The translations under genes and the position numbers were made by a program. A DNA stretch of 64,000 nucleotides from Caldilineaceae bacterium (GTDB lineage Bacteria; Chloroflexota; Anaerolineae; Caldilineales; Caldilineaceae), in contig JACKBC010000013.1 in the NCBI GenBank assembly GCA_020634755.1, positions 81,175 through 145,174 of the forward strand, written 5' to 3'. Numbering within the stretch: the first letter of the stretch is position 1; each line of letters begins with the position of its first letter. Below the pieces are notes generated by a model, which had not been told where the DNA came from, did no database searches, and saw only the letters and a list, made by a program, of their open reading frames with translations. Below, one piece after another: positions 17,260 through 25,280 of the stretch.

Positions 17260-18654
17260 ATGACTACCAATCCATATTTAAACGTTGACCAGCAGATGGT
17301 CGGGGATATTTACACCGCGCCCGACGTAATGGATAACCTGACTGTGCTCTGCGATGATTTTGGGTCGCGTTTTGGCGGCACGGATGGCGAACGGCAGGCT
17401 GCCGAATTTATTAAAGAGACGTTAACTGCCTACGGTTTGCAAAATGTACATTTGGAACCGGTTGAATATATTGGCTGGACCCGCGGCACTGCTGTGCTAG
17501 AGATCATCAGCCCGATTGAGAAGCAGATTCCCTGTATTACGCTGCCCCATTCGCCAGCGGTCGACATGGAAGCGACCATTATTGATGTGGGTGATGGCGG
17601 GCCGCTCGATTTTGAAAAGTATCAGGCCGATATTCCGGGCAAATTTGTCATGGTCAACAGCAAGACGCAGCCACGCGGTTCGCAGCGCTGGGTGCATCGC
17701 GGCGAAAAGTATGGACGCAGCATGTTGGCCGGCGCGGCTGGTTTTATCTTTGTAAACCATTATCCCGGTTATGGCCCGGCCACCGGCGGCATTGGGCGCG
17801 GCGGGGAGGGGCTTATCCCGGGCATCTCGGTCAGCTATGAAGATGGCGCGTTTATCCAGCGGCTTCTCCAGCGTAAGGGTGAAGTCAAGATCCGGCTGCG
17901 CACCACGGACCACTGCGCGCCAATGGTTTCGTGGAATATTATTGGCGATCTGCCGGGGGCAAGCGCCGACGCGCAGATTGTGATGCTGGGCTGCCACTAT
18001 GACGGGCACGACATTTCGCAAGGGGCCGTGGATCCGGCTTCGGGCGCCGTAGCCGTTTTGGAAGCGGCGCGCGTACTGGCCAAATATGCCGGGCAGATGA
18101 CCCATACGGTGCGCTTTGCGCTGTGGGGCGTCGAAGAGATTGGGTTGCTCGGCTCGCGCGCCTATGTGGATGCCCATGCCGATGAGCTGGACAACATCCG
18201 TTTCTATTTCAATATGGACGCGGCGGGGGGCGCTCGCCCCAAAGATGTGGTGCTCAATGAATGGTCAGAGCTAGAGACGCTGGTGAGCCAGTGGCAAAAG
18301 GAGATGGCGCTCGACTTTGCCGTCGGGCAATCGGTCAATGCGTTTTCCGACCATTTCCCCTTTTTGCTGGCCGGCGTGCCCACGGGCGGCATGGAGGCCG
18401 TGGAGCGCGACCTGAGCGGACGCGGCTATGGCCACACCCATTATGATACGCTGGATAAAGTGCAGATCCGCAATCTGCGCGATGCGGCGGCATTGGCGGC
18501 CCGGTTGGCCGTGCGCGTCGCCAACGCCAGCGACTGGCCCGCATCCCGACGCAGCCAAGAGGCCGTAAATGCGCTTTTTGACAAGCCACGATACCAGGAA
18601 GAGCGCGCCATCTCGGCGCAGATTGCGCAGTATGTAGATGCCCACAGAAAATAA
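17260..18654 (+). CDS. M28 family zinc aminopeptidase with PA domain
   Basis: A 464-residue M28 metallopeptidase. A protease-associated domain covers about residues 110-215, inserted before the catalytic core. Zinc ligands fit His246 (HYDGHD), Asp258 (AVDPAS), Glu293 (GVEEIG, with Glu292 as general base), Asp320 (FNMDAAG) and the His in GHTHYDT. There is no signal peptide, so it is probably cytoplasmic and releases N-terminal amino acids from peptides. It stands alone after a 928-bp divergent gap. Confidence 0.92.
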   Translation: MTTNPYLNVDQQMVGDIYTAPDVMDNLTVLCDDFGSRFGGTDGERQAAEFIKETLTAYGLQNVHLEPVEYIGWTRGTAVLEIISPIEKQIPCITLPHSPAVDMEATIIDVGDGGPLDFEKYQADIPGKFVMVNSKTQPRGSQRWVHRGEKYGRSMLAGAAGFIFVNHYPGYGPATGGIGRGGEGLIPGISVSYEDGAFIQRLLQRKGEVKIRLRTTDHCAPMVSWNIIGDLPGASADAQIVMLGCHYDGHDISQGAVDPASGAVAVLEAARVLAKYAGQMTHTVRFALWGVEEIGLLGSRAYVDAHADELDNIRFYFNMDAAGGARPKDVVLNEWSELETLVSQWQKEMALDFAVGQSVNAFSDHFPFLLAGVPTGGMEAVERDLSGRGYGHTHYDTLDKVQIRNLRDAAALAARLAVRVANASDWPASRRSQEAVNALFDKPRYQEERAISAQIAQYVDAHRK

Positions 18655-18930
18655 TCGAGCGGCCCAGCGCCAAGCGGCGCGTTGATTAATGGAAGAGGCC
18701 AAATTACCGATTGATGGGTCGTTTTCTTAACTGTCAACACAACCTGACCACTTGGCGGGGTCCAGACCTCGCTACTCATCTAGCCACATATCTAGCCAGC
18801 TGTCCGATTGATTCTAGTTCAATCGGCCTTACAATGAGGGCGTAGCAAATAATCGCTACATACAAACACAAAAATTACACAGCGTGCAGTTACATAGTGT
18901 GTAGAATTGTGTGATTAACCTACTAGAAAA

Positions 18931-18976
18931 AGCTTACGCAGCACCGCTGGTGCTTGGGCTCCACAAAAGGCTGCGC
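18931..18976. repeat. Degenerate F2-type repeat
   Basis: AGCTTACGCAGC at the left and GGCTGCGC at the right, resembling the ends of F2 copy c. It sits 27 bp before the DoxX-like start. The 349-bp gap 18655-19003 otherwise shows only AT-rich repeats of the ACACA/GTGTG kind at 18862-18912. Confidence 0.5.
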
Positions 18977-19003
18977 CGTTCTAAACATTTGAAGGAGAAT
19001 GAT

Positions 19004-19585
19004 ATGAACATGTTTGCTCGCCCACATGGTGAAATTTCTGACCCGCCCATTGCGCGGTTTTTGTTCTCCGATACACGCATGGCTTGGTTGTGGTTGGTTG
19101 TGCGGATTTATTTGGGCTACCAATGGATAGAGGCCGGTAGCCATAAGCTGACGCCCGCCTGGCTCAGTGGCGGCGAAGCGCTAAAAGGTTTTTGGACAAG
19201 CGCCATTGCCATCCCCGACACGGGCCGACCGGCCATTGCGTTTGACTGGTATCGCGAGTTCATCGCCTTTATGTTGCGCACGGAGAGTTACACCTGGTTT
19301 GCCAAGGTGGTTGTGTTTGGTGAAATTCTCATCGGTGTGGCTTTGATTCTAGGCGCCTTTGTGGGCATTAGCGCATTCTTTGGCGCTCTGATGAACTGGA
19401 ACTTTATTATGGCCGGTGCGGCCAGCACAAATGCGGTTCTATTCACGCTGGCCATTCTGCTGATGATGGCGTGGAAAACAGCTGGCTACTTTGGCCTCGA
19501 CTACTATCTGCTGCCCATGTTGGGTACGCCCTGGAAGGCAAAAACGCCAGAGCCTGGCGGTACGGTAGCGACCATGCCGGTTTAA
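19004..19585 (+). CDS. DoxX/DoxD-like membrane protein
   Basis: A 193-residue integral membrane protein with about four membrane segments. It resembles the DoxX/DoxD (thiosulfate:quinone oxidoreductase small-subunit-like) family: WLVVRIYLGYQWIEAGSHKL, then VFGEILIGVALILGAF and NWNFIMAGAAS. The family includes quinone-linked and unknown redox proteins, so thiosulfate oxidation is not claimed. The ATG at 19004 has GAAGGAG about 8 bases upstream; the longer frame would start inside a repeat. A strong terminator follows, so it is a single-gene unit. Confidence 0.85.
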   Translation: MNMFARPHGEISDPPIARFLFSDTRMAWLWLVVRIYLGYQWIEAGSHKLTPAWLSGGEALKGFWTSAIAIPDTGRPAIAFDWYREFIAFMLRTESYTWFAKVVVFGEILIGVALILGAFVGISAFFGALMNWNFIMAGAASTNAVLFTLAILLMMAWKTAGYFGLDYYLLPMLGTPWKAKTPEPGGTVATMPV

Positions 19586-19595
19586 TGCACGAAAC

Positions 19596-19630
19596 CAAAA
19601 ATCTCCTGGCAAAAGCCAGGAGATTTTTTT
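19596..19630 (+). terminator. Rho-independent terminator of the DoxX-like gene
   Basis: Stem ATCTCCTGGC / GCCAGGAGAT with an AAAA loop and a run of seven T, 11 bp after the stop. Confidence 0.9.
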
Positions 19631-19682
19631 GCGCGTTTGCTCCCAATTCACAATGCGGAGAAGCCGTTCGATACATACCTTT

Positions 19683-20441
19683 TTAGTCAGCTGCGGAGAG
19701 GGCAAAGGCGAACGCATCATCGGTGGGATGATAGTCAATTTGGGCGCGCGCGTCGTCAATGTCTAGCCGCTTCCAGCGATTGTTGGAAACGCCATGATAG
19801 ACGCCATAACTCAGGTCGTCGGGCGCTTCAATGCTTTTTGCCACCAGCTGCGTCAAGTCTTCCAGCGTCAGAATAATGTCTAGGTAGGGGTGATCGATTC
19901 GATAGCGATCATTGAAATTTGATTGGGGCGCCGGTCGTTGGGAAACGGCGCCAAAGCGCAAACAAATGGCGGAAAGTCCATGTGTGTGGGCATAATAGCG
20001 GGCTACTGCCTCGCCCCAGCATTTGGTGGCGCCGTAAAGATTTATCGGGTAGACGGGCATATTGGTATGCACCTGAACATCATCGGGGTATCCAAAGACG
20101 GCATTTACGCTGCTGGCAAAGATGACTCGTCGACAGCCGGCCAGCCGCGCCGCTTCAAACACATTGTAGGTGGCAATCAAATTATTGGGCAGCAAGCTTT
20201 CCCACGGCGCTTCCATGCGTGGATCCGCGCCCAGGTGCACCACCGTATCCATGTTGGTACAAAGCGGCTGCACTGCGCTGAAGTCGCTCAAGTCTGCTTG
20301 CACAAAGGGAAAACCATATGTTTGCGCGGGCTCTTTGATGTCAGTTAGGGTGATGGCGTACTGCGACTGCCACTGATTTGTGATAAACTGGCCAATGCGG
20401 CCGGCGCCACCGGTGATGAGAACAGTTCGTTTGTTGGTCAT
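19683..20441 (-). CDS. NAD-dependent epimerase/dehydratase family protein, uronate-dehydrogenase-like
   Basis: A 252-residue extended SDR. The NAD-binding GGAGRIGQ is near residue 11, the catalytic YxxxK is YGATK, and the ICLRFGAV segment is close to uronate dehydrogenases (Udh), which oxidise galacturonate or glucuronate to the aldarate lactone. The length also fits Udh rather than UDP-sugar epimerases. The ATG at 20441 begins MTNKRTVLITGG; the longer frame is rejected. A functional link to the mannonate dehydratase at 5.5 kb is possible but they are not adjacent. Confidence 0.8.
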   Translation of the reverse strand: MTNKRTVLITGGAGRIGQFITNQWQSQYAITLTDIKEPAQTYGFPFVQADLSDFSAVQPLCTNMDTVVHLGADPRMEAPWESLLPNNLIATYNVFEAARLAGCRRVIFASSVNAVFGYPDDVQVHTNMPVYPINLYGATKCWGEAVARYYAHTHGLSAICLRFGAVSQRPAPQSNFNDRYRIDHPYLDIILTLEDLTQLVAKSIEAPDDLSYGVYHGVSNNRWKRLDIDDARAQIDYHPTDDAFAFALSAAD

Positions 20442-20539
20442 TGGTGAGTTACTCCGGGTTCTTTTGTTTGCAAATCGCACGGTGTGGCCATCGAAATCGG
20501 CCGCACAAAATGCGATCTACTGATTATTATTGCGATCTA

Positions 20540-20567
20540 TTGACTATTATACTGACTATTATATAGT
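20540..20567 (+). promoter_or_regulatory. Possible promoter upstream of the PA14 lipoprotein
   Basis: TTGACT, 16-bp spacer, TATAGT. It points toward the gene at 21028, which would give a leader of about 450 bases containing F3 and two F1 repeats. The 586-bp gap 20442-21027 holds nothing else recognised. Confidence 0.35.
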
Positions 20568-20645
20568 GTCTCGTTTAGCAGGAATTGATGAAGATCCTTT
20601 ATGAATGCTTGCCGAGACATTGGTGTTCTGACTACTTATTAATTT

Positions 20646-20720
20646 ATGTTACGCAAGCCTAGAGGAAAGTCGGCTCGTCGATGTTCCTGCTTCTCGCTAG
20701 CAGACTACAAGTCCTAAAGT
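20646..20720 (-). repeat. Dispersed repeat family F3, copy a
   Basis: ATGTTACGCAAGCCTAG...GGAAAGTCGGCTCG...CTAGCAGACT, then degenerate. Inverted relative to the copy at 54994-55074. Confidence 0.7.
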
Positions 20721-20821
20721 TATAGGAACAAATGACGTAGGAAAAGCGTATACATTATATCAGGTATGATACACTTTGCTTTGGTTGTCACCGCTTTCAG
20801 TTGGCTTATCTTTACATAATT

Positions 20822-20994
20822 ATTACACCGCAACGGTGTTGGCGATATAGGCGTCGTTCTTGCTTGTTGAATCCAGCCTTATCTCATGCCGTTGCGCTCG
20901 ACCGATAATTATTACACCGCAACGGTGTTGGCGATATAGGCGTCGTTCTTGCTTGTTGAATCCAGCCTTATCCCATGCCGTTGCGCTCTACTGG
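20822..20994 (+). repeat. Two tandem F1 repeats (copies d and e)
   Basis: Two nearly identical F1 units with an 89-bp period (20822-20910 and 20911-20994), both starting ATTACACCGCAACGG and ending CCGTTGCGCTC. They end 33 bp before the lipoprotein start, so they would be in its 5' leader. Confidence 0.9.
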
Positions 20995-21027
20995 TACTAT
21001 AATTTAACCAAATTAGGAGCTATTCCT

Positions 21028-23706
21028 ATGAAAATACCCCTCATATCCTCTATAGAAACTAGAGCAAGTGTACGGCCCAACTTGCTGTTGCGTTTGGCGC
21101 CATTTCTCTTGCTCTTTATCATGATGTTCGCCCTATCTGGCTGTCTATTGCCCCCTGAGGTTGTGATTGAGGCGCAAGAGGCGACAGCCACGGCGCTGGC
21201 CGCCACGCCCACGGCGCCCATTATTGCCGTGGCCCCCACTTCGGGCGCGCCGGGCACGTTGATCTCTGTTTCGGGGGCCGGCTGGCAACCGGGTGACGCC
21301 ATCTATCTCAAGTTGGAATCCATCGATCGGCAGCCCGCCATTGAAGGCACCTATGCCGTGGAAGTGGTGAGCGAGAACGGTACCTTTGCCACGTCATTCC
21401 CATTTCCGCTAGAAGTGCAGTGGCAAGATGAAAATGCCGTACTGGTGGTGGCGCTTTCCACGGGCACGGGGCAACAGGTCACCGCCCCGTTTCAGGTGGT
21501 GACCGGCGCCGCGACTGCCACGGCCACCGCGCTTGCAGCCACGGCAATTCCGGCGACGGTGACTACGGCGCCCACGGCGGCCCCCACGTCTACGACCGCA
21601 TCGGCAGCCACCCCCACGCGCACCGCTACATCTGCCAGCGCCAACCAGGGCAACCGCGTCACGGTTTTGTCGCCGGGGTTGAATGTACGTAGTGGTCCTG
21701 GCGCCGGTTATGCTTCTATTGCCGTTGTAACGCAAGGCGATGTGCTGACCGTGATTGGCCAAAGCGGCGACGGGTCTTGGATTTTGGTGCGCTTGCCCAA
21801 TGGCGTTGAAGGCTGGGTGGCCAGTGCATATACGACCTATGGCTACACCGGTCCCGTGGTGACGCCACAGCCGCAACCCAGCCCAACGATTACGCCCTAT
21901 CTATCGCCCACGCCCACCAGCACATCCGTCACCAGCATTACCGAGTGGCGCGGTGACTATTTCCCGAATCGTGATCTGGCCGGTGCGCCGGTGCTCACCC
22001 GCAATGATTCCAATATCGACTTTAATTGGGGCAGCGGTTCGCCCGCCTCTAATATTGGCAGCGATAATTTCTCGGTGCGCTGGACGCGTACGCTCTACTT
22101 TGATGGTGGCGCCTATCGCTTCCATGCGGTTGTGGATGATGGTATCCGCCTCTGGGTGGACAATAATCTGGTGATTGACCAGTGGTGGGACAACAGCGAG
22201 CGCGAAGTGACCGGGGATATCAGTCTCGGCAGCGGCAACCATGACGTGCGCGTTGAATATTATGAGCACACGGGCGACGCACGCATTGTGGTCTGGTGGG
22301 AACGCATTGACACGAGTTCCGGCAGCTACCCAGATTGGAAGGGTGAATATTGGACCAATCGGCATCTGGACGGCAGCCCGCGCATTGTGCGCAATGACCG
22401 CGATATTGACTTTAACTGGGGCAATGGCTCACCCGATGGTGCCATTCCCCGCAACAATTTCTCGGTGCGCTGGACGCGCCGCGTGCGCTTTGACGATGGC
22501 CTTTACCGCTTCTATGTGCGCGCCGATGATGGTGTGCGCGTCTGGGTAGACGGTGAACGCATTATTGATGAGTGGCACGACAATTTGGCCGACGAGACCT
22601 ACACCGCGGACCGCGTGTTGGACGGTCGCGAAGATGTGCGGGTCGAATATTACGAGCGCGAGGGCGGTGCGCTGGTCGATTTCTGGTGGGAGCGTATCCA
22701 CCCGACGGCCACGCCGAGCGCTACGCCGGTGGCGCCTACGGATACACCCACGCCAACACCCACGGGAACCACGGCGGTGGGTCCGACTAATACGCCGGCC
22801 GCGCCGACCCCCACGCCTACATTTGTCCCGCCGACGCCGACTTATACCCCGGCGCCCTCGGCCAATGTACAGCCAGGCAGCGCCACCGTCGGCACCATGA
22901 TTACGGTGAGCGGGGGTGGGTATCCGGCCAATGCAACGGTCAACGTGCATTTGGGCGCGCTGCTGGGCGTAAGCGCGGCCGCGGCTGACCTGCCTGTTTA
23001 CGCTTCGACGCAAACAGATGGTGATGGGAACTACAGCGTGACGTTTGCCATGCCGGCCACTTGGCAAGATGGGCGGACCATTGGCGATGGTCAATTGCTG
23101 ATTTTGGTGGCCACTGCCGATTTGAGCCAGCAGTCTACGGCGGTGCTCAGCTTTGCGGCCGCAGCGACTGCTACGCCGTTGCCAACGGACACACCGCTGC
23201 CGCCGACCGACACACCGGTGCCGCCGCCCACGGATACGCCAGCGCCGCTGCCCACAGATACACCTGGACCGACGGCCACACCGGCGCCGCCCACGGATAC
23301 GCCAGTTCCAGCAACCGACACGCCCGTGCCACCGCCGACAGATACACCGCTGCCCGCGCCGACCGACACACCGGCGCCGCAGCCTTTTGCGGCCATTGCG
23401 CCCGCGGCCGGTGGACCGGGTACGCAGATCAGCGTCAGTGGTGGTGGCTTCCCGGCCAATGTGCCGGTGGCGGCCTATCTGGGCGCCTTTACGGGGAATA
23501 TAGATCCGGCCCAGTTCCCCAGCGGCTACACATCCACGGTGACAGACGGAGATGGCAACTATGCAATGTCGTTTGCTATACCCGCAACCTGGCCAGACGG
23601 CACGCCGTTAGAGACGGGCAAAATGGTGGTGCTGGTTGCCACGGGAGACTTTGGCTTACGTGCTTCGGCGCTGTTCGACTATATTGCGCCAACGCCTGTG
23701 CCCTAG
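21028..23706 (+). CDS. Large lipoprotein with SH3b and two PA14 domains
   Basis: An 892-residue exported lipoprotein; the lipobox LSGC follows a hydrophobic leader. Domains in order: IPT/TIG-like fold beginning APTSGAPGTLISVSG; Thr/Ala spacer; bacterial SH3 (LNVRSGPGAGYASI...GWVASAYTT); two PA14-like domains of about 120 residues, each with DFNWG and VDDG/ADDG motifs; TPTPT spacer; two IPT-like repeats (VSGGGYPAN and VSGGGFPAN) separated by a Pro/Thr-rich TDTP linker. PA14 and SH3b suggest carbohydrate or cell-wall binding. The ATG at 21028 has TTAGGAG upstream; the TTG at 20860 lies in repeat DNA and is rejected. Confidence 0.88.
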   Translation: MKIPLISSIETRASVRPNLLLRLAPFLLLFIMMFALSGCLLPPEVVIEAQEATATALAATPTAPIIAVAPTSGAPGTLISVSGAGWQPGDAIYLKLESIDRQPAIEGTYAVEVVSENGTFATSFPFPLEVQWQDENAVLVVALSTGTGQQVTAPFQVVTGAATATATALAATAIPATVTTAPTAAPTSTTASAATPTRTATSASANQGNRVTVLSPGLNVRSGPGAGYASIAVVTQGDVLTVIGQSGDGSWILVRLPNGVEGWVASAYTTYGYTGPVVTPQPQPSPTITPYLSPTPTSTSVTSITEWRGDYFPNRDLAGAPVLTRNDSNIDFNWGSGSPASNIGSDNFSVRWTRTLYFDGGAYRFHAVVDDGIRLWVDNNLVIDQWWDNSEREVTGDISLGSGNHDVRVEYYEHTGDARIVVWWERIDTSSGSYPDWKGEYWTNRHLDGSPRIVRNDRDIDFNWGNGSPDGAIPRNNFSVRWTRRVRFDDGLYRFYVRADDGVRVWVDGERIIDEWHDNLADETYTADRVLDGREDVRVEYYEREGGALVDFWWERIHPTATPSATPVAPTDTPTPTPTGTTAVGPTNTPAAPTPTPTFVPPTPTYTPAPSANVQPGSATVGTMITVSGGGYPANATVNVHLGALLGVSAAAADLPVYASTQTDGDGNYSVTFAMPATWQDGRTIGDGQLLILVATADLSQQSTAVLSFAAAATATPLPTDTPLPPTDTPVPPPTDTPAPLPTDTPGPTATPAPPTDTPVPATDTPVPPPTDTPLPAPTDTPAPQPFAAIAPAAGGPGTQISVSGGGFPANVPVAAYLGAFTGNIDPAQFPSGYTSTVTDGDGNYAMSFAIPATWPDGTPLETGKMVVLVATGDFGLRASALFDYIAPTPVP

Positions 23707-23792
23707 TGGCCTGTGCATAGCTTGACAATGCCACATTGCAGCCATTCTGAAACTTTTTCTTTGCATCAGCGTAATGATCTACGTGACTGAAT

Positions 23793-23861
23793 GCTTTGGA
23801 ACGTAAATGTTGTGAAGTTTTTACACACGAAAACAACCTTAGATTGTTTACGTTCCAAAGC
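23793..23861. mobile_element. MITE-like element with 15-bp inverted ends and 7-bp target duplication
   Basis: A 69-bp element. Perfect inverted ends GCTTTGGAACGTAAA (23793-23807) and its complement (23847-23861) are flanked by direct repeats ACTGAAT (23786-23792 and 23862-23868). It is too short to encode anything. Confidence 0.8.
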
Positions 23862-23872
23862 ACTGAATATGA

Positions 23873-23978
23873 GTTACGCAGCGACCGTAGAATATCCAGG
23901 GAGCGCGCAAAGCGAGTCAATTCACGTTTGGTGCGATATTGCATAAGACGTTCTCGTTCTGCCAAAGCCTACGTAAGC
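23873..23978. repeat. Degenerate F2/F3-type repeat
   Basis: GTTACGCAGCGACC at the left and CCTACGTAAGC at the right, with diverged middle. It fills the rest of the 313-bp gap before the DUF4342 gene. Confidence 0.4.
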
Positions 23979-24019
23979 TTTGCATAATTAACGTCTGGCA
24001 CAGAAATTAGGAGAAAATA

Positions 24020-24382
24020 ATGAACACAGAAAATACAAATTCAAATGAACGTACGTGGACCGAAGAGTTTGAGGTAGCGGGAAGTCAATTGGTGGCCCGT
24101 GTCAAGGAGTTGATTGCCCAGGGCAATGTGCGGCGTCTGATCATCCGCAAGCCCGGTGGGGCCAAGCTCTTGGAAATTCCGCTAAACGCTGGCGTGGCCG
24201 TGGGTGGCTTCATGATGCTGGCCATGCCGTGGCTGCTGGCGCTGACCGCCGTTGCCGCGCTGGTGGCTGAGTTTAAGATTGAGGTTGTGCGCGCAGCGTC
24301 CCAGCCCGATGCCAAAGCCGAGAAAAAGAATATTTCTGAAATTCCCATTGAGCGCCAGGAAGGCACGGGCGACTCAGCATAA
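24020..24382 (+). CDS. DUF4342 domain protein
   Basis: A 120-residue protein with a DUF4342 domain (about 12-95). A charged start (EEFEVAGSQLVARVKELI) and IRKPGGAKLLEIPL precede a hydrophobic stretch GVAVGGFMMLAMPWLLALTAVAALVAE in which one membrane hairpin is possible. The C-terminus is polar. Function is unknown. The ATG has AGGAGAAAAT upstream. The hairpin 8 bp after the stop makes it monocistronic. Confidence 0.85.
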   Translation: MNTENTNSNERTWTEEFEVAGSQLVARVKELIAQGNVRRLIIRKPGGAKLLEIPLNAGVAVGGFMMLAMPWLLALTAVAALVAEFKIEVVRAASQPDAKAEKKNISEIPIERQEGTGDSA

Positions 24383-24389
24383 GTTAGAC

Positions 24390-24433
24390 GATGGGCAATA
24401 TACCAATCGAGCATTGTGTCTATATTGCCCATC
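24390..24433 (+). terminator. Hairpin after the DUF4342 gene
   Basis: Perfect 13-bp arms GATGGGCAATATA and complement (24390-24402, 24421-24433) with an 18-base loop; no T tract. Confidence 0.5.
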
Positions 24434-24451
24434 ATATCCCCAGTACAATAT

Positions 24452-24535
24452 CAGTCCATCGCGACGATGTTGGCCTTATCGGCATCGGTCTTGTTTTTTG
24501 AATCCAGCCCGATTTCGGTCCATTGCGATCTGCTG
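24452..24535 (+). repeat. Dispersed repeat family F1, copy f (diverged)
   Basis: CAGTCCATCGCGACG...GAATCCAGCCC...CATTGCGATCTGCTGAA. The two arms have changed together (GCAACGG to GCGACG on one side, CCGTTGC to CATTGC on the other), which may reflect selection for pairing. Confidence 0.75.
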
Positions 24536-24552
24536 AATATAGCAAATATAAT

Positions 24553-24598
24553 ATATAATAGAGCGGCGTTGATATAGATCGACGCCGCTCTATTATAT
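24553..24598. repeat. 17-bp perfect palindrome
   Basis: Arms ATATAATAGAGCGGCGT and complement with a 12-base loop. It ends in an AT run and could terminate transcription in either direction. Confidence 0.6.
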
Positions 24599-24613
24599 TT
24601 CCACATGTTTCCA

Positions 24614-24803
24614 CGACTTATATAGCTTATGTTACGCAAGCCTGGTTGGAAGTCGGCTCACCGACGCTCCCGTTTCTCTCTAGCAGACTGGCTGTCGCTG
24701 CGTAACGTGACTTATATAGCTTATGTTACGCAAGCCTGGCGGAAAGTCGGCTCGCCGACGCTCCCGTTTCTCTCTAGCAGACTGGCTGTCGCTGCGTAAG
24801 TCG
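24614..24803 (-). repeat. Tandem pair of F3 repeats
   Basis: Two F3 copies with a 93-bp period (GTTACGCAAG at 24631 and 24724), each running ...GGAAGTCGGCT...CTAGCAGACTGGCTGTCGCTGCGTA. They lie in the 898-bp gap 24383-25280, which contains hairpins and repeats but no supported gene. Confidence 0.85.
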
Positions 24804-24938
24804 TAATAGATCCGTGGTGCTATCGGCCAGAACCCTTTTTGCCACAGCTTTTAAACAGACCTTCTCCTCGATATTGGGCGTCAAGATGCCCAGATTTTTT
24901 CTTCTTTCGCTTTATATGAAAATATAGTGTAAGGTATT

Positions 24939-24955
24939 GTAGCGTTTTTGTAGCG
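24939..24955 (+). promoter_or_regulatory. GTAGCG direct-repeat box 1
   Basis: GTAGCGTTTTTGTAGCG, followed after a few bases by TATGTAAT as a possible -10. An F2 repeat and then the DNRLRE protein gene (25281) lie downstream. Confidence 0.6.
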
Positions 24956-25006
24956 CAATTATGTAATTGTGTGCAGGTTCTATCTAGCTGTTTCTTAAAC
25001 TTACAC

Positions 25007-25088
25007 GACTTACGCAGCGCCTGCGGTTCGCCAGGAGAAGAGAGCCTCTCTGGTGACATGGTTCTTACTCTAGGCTTGCGTAAGTCCT
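25007..25088. repeat. Dispersed repeat family F2, copy b
   Basis: GACTTACGCAGCGCC at the left and AGGCTTGCGTAAGTCCT at the right, 51 bp after box 1. Confidence 0.8.
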
Positions 25089-25280
25089 AACTTATCGCCG
25101 ACGGTATAGACCATTAGGAAACCGAGACCTTCAGTGGCTGGATAGTTACAATTAAATAAGGATTTTTGAACTTCATCATAATTGCGCACACCCAAATTCT
25201 CAACAGCCCGCGCCTCCTTGCTGGTATTTACACCCTAATTACCGCAAGAGGTAAATTGTTAAGGAGGATAAATCCCAATC

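Noticed and set aside
24614..24803. Tandem repeats that could suggest a CRISPR array
   Set aside because: Only two 93-bp units with similar whole sequence and no spacer/repeat alternation; they are F3 repeats.
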